From Zopfochytrium polystomum (lineage: Eukaryota > Chytridiomycota > Chytridiomycetes > Chytridiales > Chytridiaceae): a stretch of DNA of 64,000 nt. A program made the translations under genes and the position numbers. Numbering within the stretch: the stretch's first letter is position 1; each line of letters begins with the position of its first letter. Shown here in pieces: positions 22,745-32,387 of the stretch. Below the pieces are notes generated by a model, which did not search any database, had not been told where the DNA came from, and saw only the letters and a list, made by a program, of their open reading frames with translations. Location of the stretch: NCBI GenBank assembly GCA_025765615.1, contig JAIVFJ010000227.1, forward strand, positions 34,463 through 98,462. The letters are read 5' to 3'.

Positions 22745-23527
22745 ATGGGCAAATCCGCTGCTCCGCGGCTCGCCGCGGCGCCGGCGTTCAAGGAAACCAG
22801 CAAGGCGGTGGCGGCGGTGGCGGCGGCGGCGGAGCGCCCAAAGAGGATGCTCGCGCTACGAAACAGAGCCCTCCTGGCCGGAAACGCGGAGCTGGCCGCG
22901 CTGATATAGCGGGCGGCTTTGGCGTCCCCGTCGGCCGCGGCTTTCTCGCGAAGCGACGCGCGGCGCCGACCAGCGTTGTACGAAGACGCGGGCGAGCAGG
23001 ACGACTTTGATAAGACGGTGCGGTTGCTGCTCAGCGGCGAGACAGATCCCTTCGAGCGAGTGACGGGAGGAATGTTGAGGCGGTGTTGGCGACAAGCCCT
23101 TTGGGCGTGGGTTTGGGCAAGGGGGTAGAACGTCCGGGGTTCACGCTCTGCACCGTGCGGCGCAGCTTGTGCACGAGCGCAGCGTCTGGAAGCTGGCCGT
23201 CGCGGTGTGGCGCGGGTCGCCCCACTGGAAACCAGAGTGGGTGAATGGGGACGAGGCGCATTTGATTGGGATCCTTCGCAACGTGGCCTTTGGGCGAGCG
23301 ACAAGGAGGTTGGGCAGTACGTGCGGGGCGGGCGTGAGCACGACGCACTGCCGTCGTGCTTGGACTGCGATGGATCGACACCAGTGCACGTCGCAGTCAA
23401 GGCAAACGCGGACCGCAGTATTGTTCAAAAGTTGCTAAAAGCGCGGCCGGATTGGGTAAACGTTCCCAACCGATGGGGCATGACGCCTTTGGACTACTCC
23501 TTGAAAATCAAACGTTCGGCAGTTTAG
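22745..23527 (+). pseudogene. Ankyrin-repeat gene relic
   Basis: Recognisable pieces are an Ala-rich N-terminus (RNRALLAGNAELAALI), then TVRLLLSGETDP, LHRAAQLVHERSVWKLAV and DGSTPVHVAVKANADRSIV, with a last repeat GMTPLDYSLK. An in-frame TAG follows AALI, and at least two frame changes are needed (near 23130 and 23290). This is a decayed ankyrin protein or one with many sequence errors. The in-frame stop makes decay more likely. Confidence 0.65.
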
Positions 23528-24134
23528 TTGCAGCCGCACGGTGTACCCGCAGCACTGGTGTCAAGAGTTGGAAATGGCATTGTGTTCGTGTTGTCGGAAA
23601 TTATCTCGTTCATGTGTAGAAGGAAGTGAGAAGAAAATGACGTATTGAGTAATTTGCTAAAGCAAATGTTGATTGACGAAAATGCTGGGTACAGCAAAGG
23701 CCAAACGGCAGCAAAGTGGTTCTTCAGTATAAATAAGAGAAGATGGGGAGAGCTACAAGTGAAGAGCCCGGACTGTTCTTCGCCAACAGAGAACTAAGCG
23801 TTCCGTTTCTCTTCTTCCATTTGCATCATGTGGGGAACATCAGGAAGTCGCGTTCCCCGTATTCTGTCGGAGAGATGGTGAGGGAGCAGCAAGGGCCAAG
23901 GACTCACACTAACCATCGGATCGCGTGATGCACGAAGGAGGACAAGATACGAGAGGGGGGGATGCGATCGTCGCAGAATCGGTCAGTTCACAAAGATCGA
24001 CGTTGTCGGTGATGCGGATCGCCGTACGCGCCACCAACCCAACCAAACCGTTCAAATCCTTGCGCAGGGCCCCGTTTTGGCGAATGAACCCGTGAAAACA
24101 GCCTCGTGCCGCGAAAGCTGCGCAGACGCTCCAC

Positions 24135-24705
24135 CAGACCAGTCCGCACCATATCGATGAACTTCCTCCGACGCAACAGCCGACGAACTTGCATGCAGCC
24201 GCGGCCGCCGGGCAGCTGTCATTGGTCAAGGCGCTGACAAAGGCGGGTGCGGACATTGACGCGGTGGATGAGGACGGGGCGACTGCGTTGGACGTGGCGA
24301 TTCGCAGTCAAAACATGGAAGTCGTGCTGTGCCAAGCTCGAATCGGTTGCGACGTTGGTCGGCTGCCTGCCTCCGCAATTGCCGCAAAAGGATGAGTACC
24401 TTTGCCTGGCAACGCATTTTGGACTTTTGGACCTTGCCAAGGCTCTTGTGGACTGTGGGGCTTCCGTTGACGGTATTGAGAGCCCCCCCTCTGAGGACAA
24501 CACTCTCGGAATCACGCTCGCAGACGCCTTTGAAAAGCACGCTGGCCCATCGTCTATCCTCCATCAAGGGGGATTTGGATATTGTCAGACTGCATTAGGA
24601 CCGTGGAGCGTGCTTGGACATTCAGCATGACGAAGGCGGAACCCGATTGCATTTCGCGTTCATGGGAGGAAGGGCAGACATCGTGAATACTGAATCAATC
24701 AGTGC
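24135..24705 (+). pseudogene. Second ankyrin-repeat relic
   Basis: Ankyrin units are clear: LHAAAAAGQLSLVKALTKAG, DEDGATALDVAIRSQNMEVV, LLDLAKALVDCGASVD and, after an in-frame TAG, DEGGTRLHFAFMGGRADIV. There is one frame change near 24320 and the nonsense codon near 24596. A conserved repeat continues in the same frame beyond the stop, so the break is recent. Confidence 0.65.
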
Positions 24706-24887
24706 TGCTAAGAAGTCCTGACACTTTCAGAGTCCATCATCCCACCAGCAGCACAAGCTGACAGAGTGTCAGACCAGATTCCTAGTTTCACCACTTGAAG
24801 CAGATCCAGAAGTTAGCAAGTTTACATAAGGACCAGGCTGTGCAGAAGCCCCCTGCTGCACTCCCTTGTCGAAGACTTTGTGCGAGT

Positions 24888-25655
24888 TCACCACCAAGTG
24901 TGAAACTCTGAGCAACCAGTTGCTGCCCACACGTTGTCCGACGCGTCGCAAATTAGTTCCAGCAACCGGAGCCGCGGGCAGGACTCGGCCATCGCCTCGA
25001 CCACCGGGCGCGCCGATTCGTCGCCGACGTCGATCTCCAGCCGTTTCAGCGCTCGCGCAGGCCTGATCAACGCCGCAGCGTGCTCCGCCTCCAGTTGGAA
25101 CGCCTCCGATGCTTCTACCCGCAACGACTCGACCTGCGTCCACTACGACGGCGGCGAGGAAGACGGCGGCGGGACCCACGCGTCAAGGTCGAGTAAGGGA
25201 CTCAGCCCGACAGCGCGGAGCGCCGGCATGCGCCGCATGAAGGCGTCCAGATCCGTGGCCGAGTACCCTCCCATCGCCCCGTGGAACGACTCTAGCGACG
25301 GGCAAGCGTCCGTAACGGAGTTGAGCGCGAGTGCGCCATGGAGACGCGCTCCATTGAGGCTGCGCAGGGTCGGCGCGCGTGCGAGGGCCGCCCGACGCGT
25401 CGGCGCGTTGGTGGACCAGGTCGGCGAATCGTAGGTGGCTGGGTCGCCGCCCAAGTTGAGGACGAGGCGACGCAGAGCGGGAAGCTGCGCGGGGATCGCC
25501 GCCGGGCGAAGCGTCGCAAGGTGCTCCGGAAATGCGTCCAGCTGGAGATCGGCGAGCCTCGCAGGCGGGGCGTCGAAGAATCGCTGCAGGAGGTCTGGGG
25601 TTGGGAGCTGGATGCGCGGTCGTCTGGGCGGGGTGCTCGGCGCAGAGGACATGTC
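24888..25655 (-). pseudogene. LRR/F-box-like protein with in-frame stop
   Basis: A leucine-rich-repeat-like frame runs from about 25652 (LPTPDLLQRFFDAP, LPALRRLVLNLGG, CPSLESFHGAMGG, MPALRAVGLSPLL). It meets a TAG at 25143-25145, then continues in the same frame with more repeats (ALKRLEIDVGDES, CPRLRLLELICDA). Continuation of LRR spacing across the stop indicates a disabled gene of the substrate-adaptor type, matching its F-box and ankyrin neighbours. Confidence 0.6.
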
Positions 25656-27115
25656 GCGTAGGTCGTCGGCCTCAAGGGGGCCGGCCGGTGGCTGTCGTGG
25701 CTGCAGCGTCCCTCCATGTATCCAAAGTGAGAAACATCAATCGTATCGACACGATCGGTTCCCATCGCCCAGCTGCGTGCCCGGCGGCAGCGGCGTTGGC
25801 GGCGGCGACTACTTTGGGAAAGTTTCTCAGATGGCTTCGACGAAGTGCACGCCTCATCATATTGGTGGCAGTGGGACAACGTCGAACTTAAAAAAACTCG
25901 TGAGGAAAACTTGCCTCCGATTGAGCACAGTTTCAGGAGAAGTCCAGGTAGTTAGCCCAAAGGGTAGCCGACAGTCAAGAAAAACTGAAGGAACAGCGTG
26001 CAGCAGCCAACATCTTACGACAACAAAAACGCGGCGCGTTCGAAAAAATGACGAGCCACGGCACAGTACCAAACGCCGACCGGCGCTTCCCCCCCTGATT
26101 TCTTCTTCAATTGTAAACCCCACCGATCTACTGTTTGTTTCTTTTCTTTCTTCAAAGCAAACCTTCTGTGCCATATGTCCGAAGCAGCCGGGTTGGTTAC
26201 GGAATGGTGGGGCAACTCTCGAGCCTCCAGACGGGGAGAGGGCGACGGAAGGTGACCTTGATGTGCTCCTGTCATGGTTTCTGGACGAAGGATAGTAATA
26301 TATGAAGTCCTCTAAGGTGAAATTCAAAGGGGCATCGAAAAAAAAAAAGCAAAAAGAAAAGGAGGAGAAATGAAAAGAACAGCTTTTCAGTTGCCCTTTC
26401 ACGTTTGACCTGGTGTTGGCTCTCTGTATTCAGCACCTCGAAGAACCGTTTCGGCCGCATCGAGAGGACGCATATCGTCCAACAAAGTTTAACTGTTTTA
26501 ACGACAACCTCCAAATGTTGCTTGCGTTTTGGGCCAGGGAGTAAGCACGCACTATGGTGGCAAGTAGAAGAAGGAACCTTTTCTTGCAACTTCCTTTTTG
26601 CAAAGAAACTCAGGACAAACGCGACGGTGCGGAAGAATGAAATTGTTTGCCTTTGATATATTCTGGAGTTGGGACCATTGCCTTCTCTCGAGGCCGTCTG
26701 GATCGGTCCGCCCACGGTTGCGGTAAACGGCGGCGGCGGCGGCGGCGACTTTCTTGCTGCTTTTATTTTCTGTTGGCCATGCCAATCGTCCGTCGCACAG
26801 TTTTCGTGGGATGTCCCTGGGACGGTTGGAGACTGGAGGCGATCACGTCAAGTCACTTACTATTTAATGTGCCATGCCAAGCTCGTCCGACCCATTTTCA
26901 CTCTTCCCGTGAATCACACGCAGGACACTGGGTTCCATTCCCCTACTTTCGCGTGCACCAATTTGTCAACATTTACTCCTCTTCAGAAGGAAACGAGGTA
27001 CGACATCTTTCTTTGCCATAGAAATTTGCGTCGATTTCTTTCCCCAGCGGCAAAAAGTCGATGAAAAAGAGGCGCTGAGCCCGAGGACGCCTTCTTCATT
27101 TGCATTCTCAAAAGA
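25656..27115. other. About 1.4 kb with no supported gene
   Basis: Only scattered small frames on both strands, without recognised motifs. The right edge is the 3' flank of VPS55. Confidence 0.5.
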
Positions 27116-27755
27116 CTAAAATATGCCCTCCTCCGCGGTGACGAAGAAATGAAGGTAACCCAAAATGGTGAGGTAGATAAGAATACCTCCGATAAGGGAC
27201 ATGTACATCGCCGGAACAGATATCTGGTATTGAATACGATCAGCGTTAGAAGAAGAAAAATAGGAATCTCGAAACAGTCTCACCAGGCTAGCGTGCGCCA
27301 AAACGAACGGAATGGCTGCATCAAACAACATTCGTGAGCGAACAGCGACGAGGAATTGGGTGCACTCACCAAAGCCTGAAACTACGAAAAAACTGGTGAC
27401 GAAGTAACCGGTCTCCAAAACGCCCCTGATTTGAGACGGGTGGCTGGTCAGATCTTCGCGGTGAAAAGCAAGGGAAGCTGACCTATTCTCCTCTGAAAAG
27501 AAGTCGGAACCACCAGCGACGCGTTTTGCCACCCAGTTCGGAATCGGAGCAAGCACGTACGTGAGGACGACTAGCAGTGGAAGCCAGTTCCTGAAAGTAA
27601 AACCCAGGGAATATTTTAGCGATCGATCGACGGATCTCGATCGAAGCTAACAGAACCATTCCTTACGAGTAGAGGGCTGACGACAGGATCACTAACAAGA
27701 TCCCGACGCTTAAGACGAAGGCAAGCGAAACGATGACTGCCATGGGGTTCCTCAT
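27116..27755 (-). CDS. VPS55: VPS55/LEPROT family endosomal sorting membrane protein
   Basis: This is a small four-helix membrane protein of late endosomes; yeast Vps55 works with Vps68 in endosome-to-vacuole traffic. Exons 27755-27667, 27590-27483, 27425-27370, 27315-27284 and 27223-27116 join in phase to 130 residues. Signature parts are GILLVILSSAL, the conserved LAPIPNWVAKRV loop and a last helix pair ending SLIGGILIYLTILGY. The interval 27426-27482 is 57 nt, has no stop and keeps the frame. It has GT and AG ends, and removing it brings the length and alignment to the family norm, so I treat it as an intron. The start is the first Met of the first hydrophobic exon. Confidence 0.9.
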
Positions 27756-28469
27756 CCTGGGCCACTCGATGCAGTGCGACAAGGACCACCAGACAAAAAG
27801 AGACAGAGAAGCAATGAAAAGTGGACTATCTTATTGCAAATTAGGCGGAAACCGATCACGGACTTCAGCTTTGGCCACTGCTCGTCGCAGTACAGCCGTC
27901 CTTCACTGACTTCGTCGAAGTCCAGTAAGGAACTGTTACCAACGGTCCGTGTGACGCAGGTTCCAGTCGGCGGGTCCTGTGTCGGTCTTGTGTGCGTCAA
28001 GAACCGGCACTCGTAACGAGAAGGATTACCAGCGAATTACCACTTTCTACCAGCGGTTGGTGCTGTGGGTTCCAGTGCTGACCGACTGGAGGTATGAAGC
28101 CGACTGACGACTGAGCCAGTGCTCGGCAGTCTGCCTAACGCACAAACCTGGCCTATCGCGGTTAGCGTACGTATTTCGCCAGGATCTGGACAGATCCCTG
28201 CTCAGCCTTGACGCATGAATTCTGCGGCCGACTTCCTCGATGTATAAATTCGCTTAGACAAAATTGATCCGTGGCCCGGACCCGCGAAAAGGGGACGTAA
28301 GTGTTGGACTAGGCACCACGCCTCCGGGAACGCGTGGCAGTTGTAATATAGAGCAGCCCCTTGAAGGACTGAAGGCCGTTGATTGAGACCTCGCCGTTCA
28401 ATCTTGAAGACGGTAAATAAAAACGATTTGGGTGGACCATAATGACTTTATTCTGAAAAATCAGTGCTC
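27756..28469. other. Intergenic interval without a supported gene
   Basis: This is the 5' flank of VPS55 and the 3' flank of the complex I subunit gene, both on the minus strand. I see no gene here. Confidence 0.5.
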
Positions 28470-29010
28470 TTATTTCTTGTTGAGAGCATCTAAAGAAGAG
28501 GTAAGCCAATAAATCCTCGAGATATAGGTTCTTTTGCTTACAGTTTGGTGGCAATGGGTACTCGAACTTTTCGCCACGGGACGCCAGGCGGGCGTGCGCC
28601 TCCTCCTTTGCGACAAGCGTCGGGCTGAAACGAGCACGATAGTTAGTGGAGACCATTGATTACCCTCAGCTCAAACCTCTTAAACGGAGAGTACGCCAGA
28701 AACACGAAGAATACCGTCATACTGCCGTAGTAACCAATGTACCATAACGGCTCCCAGAAATGCCAGCCTCCATTCTGTCACGCACACAAGTGCACAAGTG
28801 GATGATTTCGTGTTTGGTAATTAGCCGGCCATGCCAAGAAACGAGAGCCTCGAGCGATCTCACCTTCGGGGTGCCGAGGAGAAGGATCTTTTCGTGGGAA
28901 CGGTCGTGGTGATCTACCGCGTGCGATGATGCCCGTCGGATCGGGGTTGCTCCCCTCAGGCCTGTTTTCAGGTGCGTTCGGGCCGATGCGAAGAAGCGTT
29001 GCGAGATCAT
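28470..29010 (-). CDS. NDUFB11: NADH:ubiquinone oxidoreductase ESSS/NDUFB11-like subunit
   Basis: This is an accessory subunit of mitochondrial complex I with one membrane helix. Exons 29010-28864, 28774-28677, 28624-28542 and 28489-28470 splice in phase to 115 residues. A mitochondrial presequence (MISQRFFASARTHLKTGLRG) is followed by WHFWEPLWYIGYYGS and a membrane helix (MTVFFVFLAYS). A charged tail follows (KEEAHARLASRGEKFEYPLP), which is the ESSS-family pattern. The final exon is only 20 nt. The family call rests on pattern and topology, and another small complex I subunit is possible. Confidence 0.68.
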
Positions 29011-29673
29011 CGCAAGCAGCCAGATCCACTAATACCCAAAGGAAACTATCGTTGACAAGGTGCGCTGTCACTCAAATGATTGCAAGCAGATTCGAGCTCG
29101 ATTCAAGTGCAATAATTCTTCAGGGGCCAAATGGGGCCAAATTTTGAAAGATAAGTGTAATGAGAACTGCAAACAAAGAGAGCCCAGCGACCAAGCGAAT
29201 CGAGCGGCTTCGGCAGTACCGAGGACACACAAAAAAAAAACCCCCCCCCCCCCCCCCCCCCCCCCCGAAAGAGACGAGAACCAAGGAACCTTCCCCCTTC
29301 AAACACTCAAAGCAATTGAGTTCCACCCAAGGGCACTTTGGTACGAGCTAGTTCCTCTCAAATCTGTCGACCTCGTCAAAATGCCCGTTTCTTCCCCGAC
29401 GACACGCACGTCTTGGCGCGCCCAGATACATGTTCCTCTGCATTCACTGCATGATGGACTGAGGCTGCGTAAAACTTGCGGGGAGGCCAACGACGGGGTC
29501 CGACCAGGGCAAAATAAACATGGAGTTCACGGAGAGGGCAATCACCTCTTGTGCAAGAACGAAGGCCTTGAGGGGGGTTACCTATGGTCGTAAGGGCAGA
29601 GGGGGACGACAGTTAAGGAGAGTGGGGAGTAAGAAAAAGAAGTGCCAGACAATTTTCTTCGCTGTTACCCACA
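29011..29673. other. Divergent intergenic region with A10-C26 homopolymers
   Basis: Between the divergent ESSS gene and the plus-strand 253-residue gene. It contains 10 A (29231-29240) directly followed by 26 C (29241-29266). Minus-strand ORF fragments near 29300-29550 are hydrophobic but unassignable. Confidence 0.6.
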
Positions 29674-30579
29674 ATGAGCGCAAAGCGACGTTCCGCCCCA
29701 TCCGCGCCTTCAACGGACGGCCACGGCCCGCTCCCGCACCGGGTCCCGTTTCCCCCGCCTTCTCCCGCACCCAACGCGAGCGCAAGCCTCCGCCACTCCG
29801 CCGTCTCCGCCTCCTCCCACCCCGCGGGCGCCTCCGCCGCCGCGCGGTCCCTCCGCGCCCGAACCGACCCCAGCTCGACCCGCACCTCCGCCTTCGCCGG
29901 CAAGTCGCGCGCAACCAACCGACCCCCGTCCACCGTCTCGGCCACCGGCGACGGCGGCGGGAGCGCGGCAAGCAGGAGCAGGAGCGCCAGCAGCAGCAGG
30001 AGCGCCAGTGTGGTCGGCAACGGCGAGCGGACTTTGGCGCCGTCTTCTAGCAGGTCGCCATCGCGGGTTCGGTCGGCGGACTCGTCGCGGCCAAAGTCGG
30101 CCAAGGCGGGGATTTTCGATCCGAGGAGGGCGCGGAGCGTGCTGTTCGAGACGCAGCAGATCATGCCGTCGCCTGGGCAGGTGTAAAGAAAGAGTTTTAG
30201 TGGGGTGGAGCGCTACCCAACGCTTGATCGCTGATTGGCTGTGACTGCAGACGTACTTTCAATTGCTCATAGAAACGGATCGCGCTGTGCTTCGCGACTG
30301 GCCGCGGCAGCGTCTATCTCAGGTCTGCGTAGTTTCTTTTTTTTCTTCTTCCTTTAGCAAGGTTGCTGAAAGTGATTGTGGAATCGCGGATGCCAGAAAT
30401 GGACACGAGACGGAAACCTCAATCCCGGTCAGAAACTGCTGTCACTGCAGGATTTTCTCGACGGAGAGTGGGAGGACCAGCTGGTGTGGATATTTGGCAG
30501 AGATATATACGACCAGGCCGTTCAGGTGGCCTCCAACGCTTATCAAGAGCTTACCGGGCATGACGTTGGTGGGCCTTGA
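29674..30579 (+). CDS. Unrecognised 253-residue protein with disordered N-terminus
   Basis: Exons 29674-30180, 30251-30322 and 30397-30579 join in phase 0 at GT-AG sites to 253 codons plus stop. The first 150 residues are Ser/Pro/Ala/Arg-rich and probably disordered, with two SSSRSxS-type runs. The C-terminal 100 residues look folded and conserved (YFQLLIETDRAVLRDWP, then LLSLQDFLDGEWEDQLVWIF and YDQAVQVASNAYQELTG). I do not recognise a family. The three clean introns and restored frame argue for a real gene. Confidence 0.7.
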
Positions 30580-32009
30580 AGGTTGCTTGCCAAGTTTGAT
30601 GTGTTGGGTGGGCAGGCAGTTGTTACATACATCAGGGTTTTGGCAAGAATGTCGATTTACTAAGCCAGAAACTTGGAGGGGATACACACTTGCGTTGTGC
30701 GCTTAATCCATAGTATCCTCGCCGTCCTGGTGAAGCGCACTTTGACGCTTCTCAACAACCAGCAACCAACCAATCACGTCAATAACCTGTCGAACATCAA
30801 TCACTGCGTTCTCCCCAGTCTTGGTCAGAATTGGATGGATCTCGTTGAATGTGCCATGCACATGTTGAACTTTCACCTTTGCGAAGATGGCAGACTGTTG
30901 AAGTAGGTCACCACCAGACTCTTCTGGGCGCCAGCGCGAACTAGCACCGGCTTCTGACTCTTCAAGCTGATCTCTTCTGAACACGAACGCAAACCAGCAC
31001 CTGATTCTGCAGCATCAACGATCCTCTTCAGAACTTCCAGCAGGAGATGTCCATACGTCATCGCGTCGACCAATCTGGTGGGCCGTTCTGGATGCTCGAG
31101 TTACGTTCGACACCGGCGCGAAACTGCGCATTTGGCGCCCTGTAAGACCACGCCATGCAACACCACCAACCAACGCAGACATCGCCTTCAGATATGTCAA
31201 ATCTTGGCTGTCTTCAAAGCTGTACTCGTTACAAGATATAGTGAGCCCCTGTGGAGAACCCGCACCTTTCCCCACGTTTGCATATGAATTTCGTCTGCCC
31301 ATACATTGCGCAATTCATCCTCTTTCATTCTCCAACTGTGTGCCGCTGCTTTCTGGATCAGTTGGAGAATATGCCCGTCTACCTTGGTGTGACTTGACAA
31401 GCAGCTCATTGTTCTGTCGGGTGGGACGCCGTCAGCGCAGCGCCTGAACAACAAAACAATCCAAAAATTTAGGAGCACTTGCAGCCCTGCTTGCAGCCCC
31501 CACAAAGGAATAACTGTCAGCTTGAACTTGCGTGCCCGTCCCTTTCAACTGCCTGCGAGCATTTCCCTGCATCTTGACGTAACCCAAACTGCAGTGCTGA
31601 CGCAGCCGTTTCACCATATTCTCGGGTTGACCTGCGCAGCCTGCCTTCCAAACTCTTGCACCATTCGCATTGGCATGTTGAGCGTCATACATGTAAACAA
31701 TTTACTCTGAGTGAGTGAGTGGAAGGAGTGAATGAAGTGGAGATGTGTGTTTGTGGGTGGTCCTTCTCCCCAACTTGGAGAGAAAGAGAAAAAAAACTCT
31801 GTTATGAATTATTGATAAATGATGGTGATATACACGCTGTAATAGTTGCTAACCAAGTGTGACCAGCCCCGGGTAAAAACCTCTCCTATATTATCTGCTT
31901 GAGCAGATGAGGAGGAAAACTGTTGACACCGAGTTTCCGTTCCACTTAATGCTCGGAGTATTTGTCATCAGTGCAAACCTGTGCCCAGGTCTGCATTGGC
32001 AGTGGTTCG
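30580..32009. other. Unresolved region, probably partly transposon-derived
   Basis: Minus-strand frames at 30703-31505 contain protein-like stretches (GHILQLIQKAAAHSWRMKED, AMTYGHLLLEVLKRIVDAA, NAVIDVRQVIDVIGWLLVV). I cannot assemble them into a recognised protein. The right edge (about 31945-32009) continues the transposase relic interrupted by the LTR element. Confidence 0.35.
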
Positions 32010-32014
32010 CTCTT
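32010..32014. repeat. Target-site duplication, left copy (CTCTT)
   Basis: Five bases immediately left of the outer LTR, repeated exactly at 38029-38033 to the right of the last LTR. This length is usual for Ty3/gypsy integration. Confidence 0.88.
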
Positions 32015-32372
32015 TGTCAGGAACAGGGCAGGACAAGGCAAGGCATGGCAGACAAGGAACTGAGAGGAGTGATGATTGTATTGGAAACAATAATTCACTT
32101 GAGGGATGGGACAGGTCCCCCATCCCCCTTTTATACCTTTTGAGAGTGTTCCTTGTCAAGACTCCAAGAAAGTTCCAGAAAGAGCAATTAGTAATACAAT
32201 GATACCAATGATACCAATGACAACAAGACAAGTCAGGAAAGCAAAGAAGGTTCCAGAAGGTTCCACAAGGTTCCATGAAGGAATGTTCTAGAAGGTTCCA
32301 GAAGGTTCCAGAAGGTTCCATGAAGGAATGTTCTAGAAGGTTCCAGAGGTTTCCAGAGGGTGATTCATAACA
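32015..32372 (-). repeat. LTR 1 (left, 3' LTR of left body)
   Basis: 358 bp, 5 bp longer than the other two because of a small indel near 32030-32050. It reads TGTTATGAATC...CCTGACA on the minus strand. Just inside it is a polypurine tract. Confidence 0.93.
32129..32360 (-). promoter_or_regulatory. Heat-shock-element array plus TATA box in LTR 1
   Basis: On the element's strand, upstream to downstream, repeated GAA and TTC units in alternate orientation with 2-nt spacing (GAA GG TTC CA GAA GG TTC) span 32245-32360. Another three-unit HSE lies at about 32165-32179. A TATAAAA box (32135-32129) precedes the predicted RNA start near 32100. The same array occurs in LTR 2 and LTR 3. Confidence 0.8.
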
Positions 32373-32387
32373 TCATCTCCCCCTTTT
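32373..32387 (-). promoter_or_regulatory. Polypurine tract, left body
   Basis: On the element strand the purine run AAAAGGGGGAGATGA abuts the LTR, where plus-strand DNA synthesis is primed. It also encodes the last residues and TGA stop of the second ORF. The equivalent in the right body is 35201-35215. Confidence 0.8.

Noticed and set aside
24041..24060. GTTCAAATCC as a tRNA B box
   Set aside because: No A box or cloverleaf could be formed around it. I found no convincing tRNA gene in the window.
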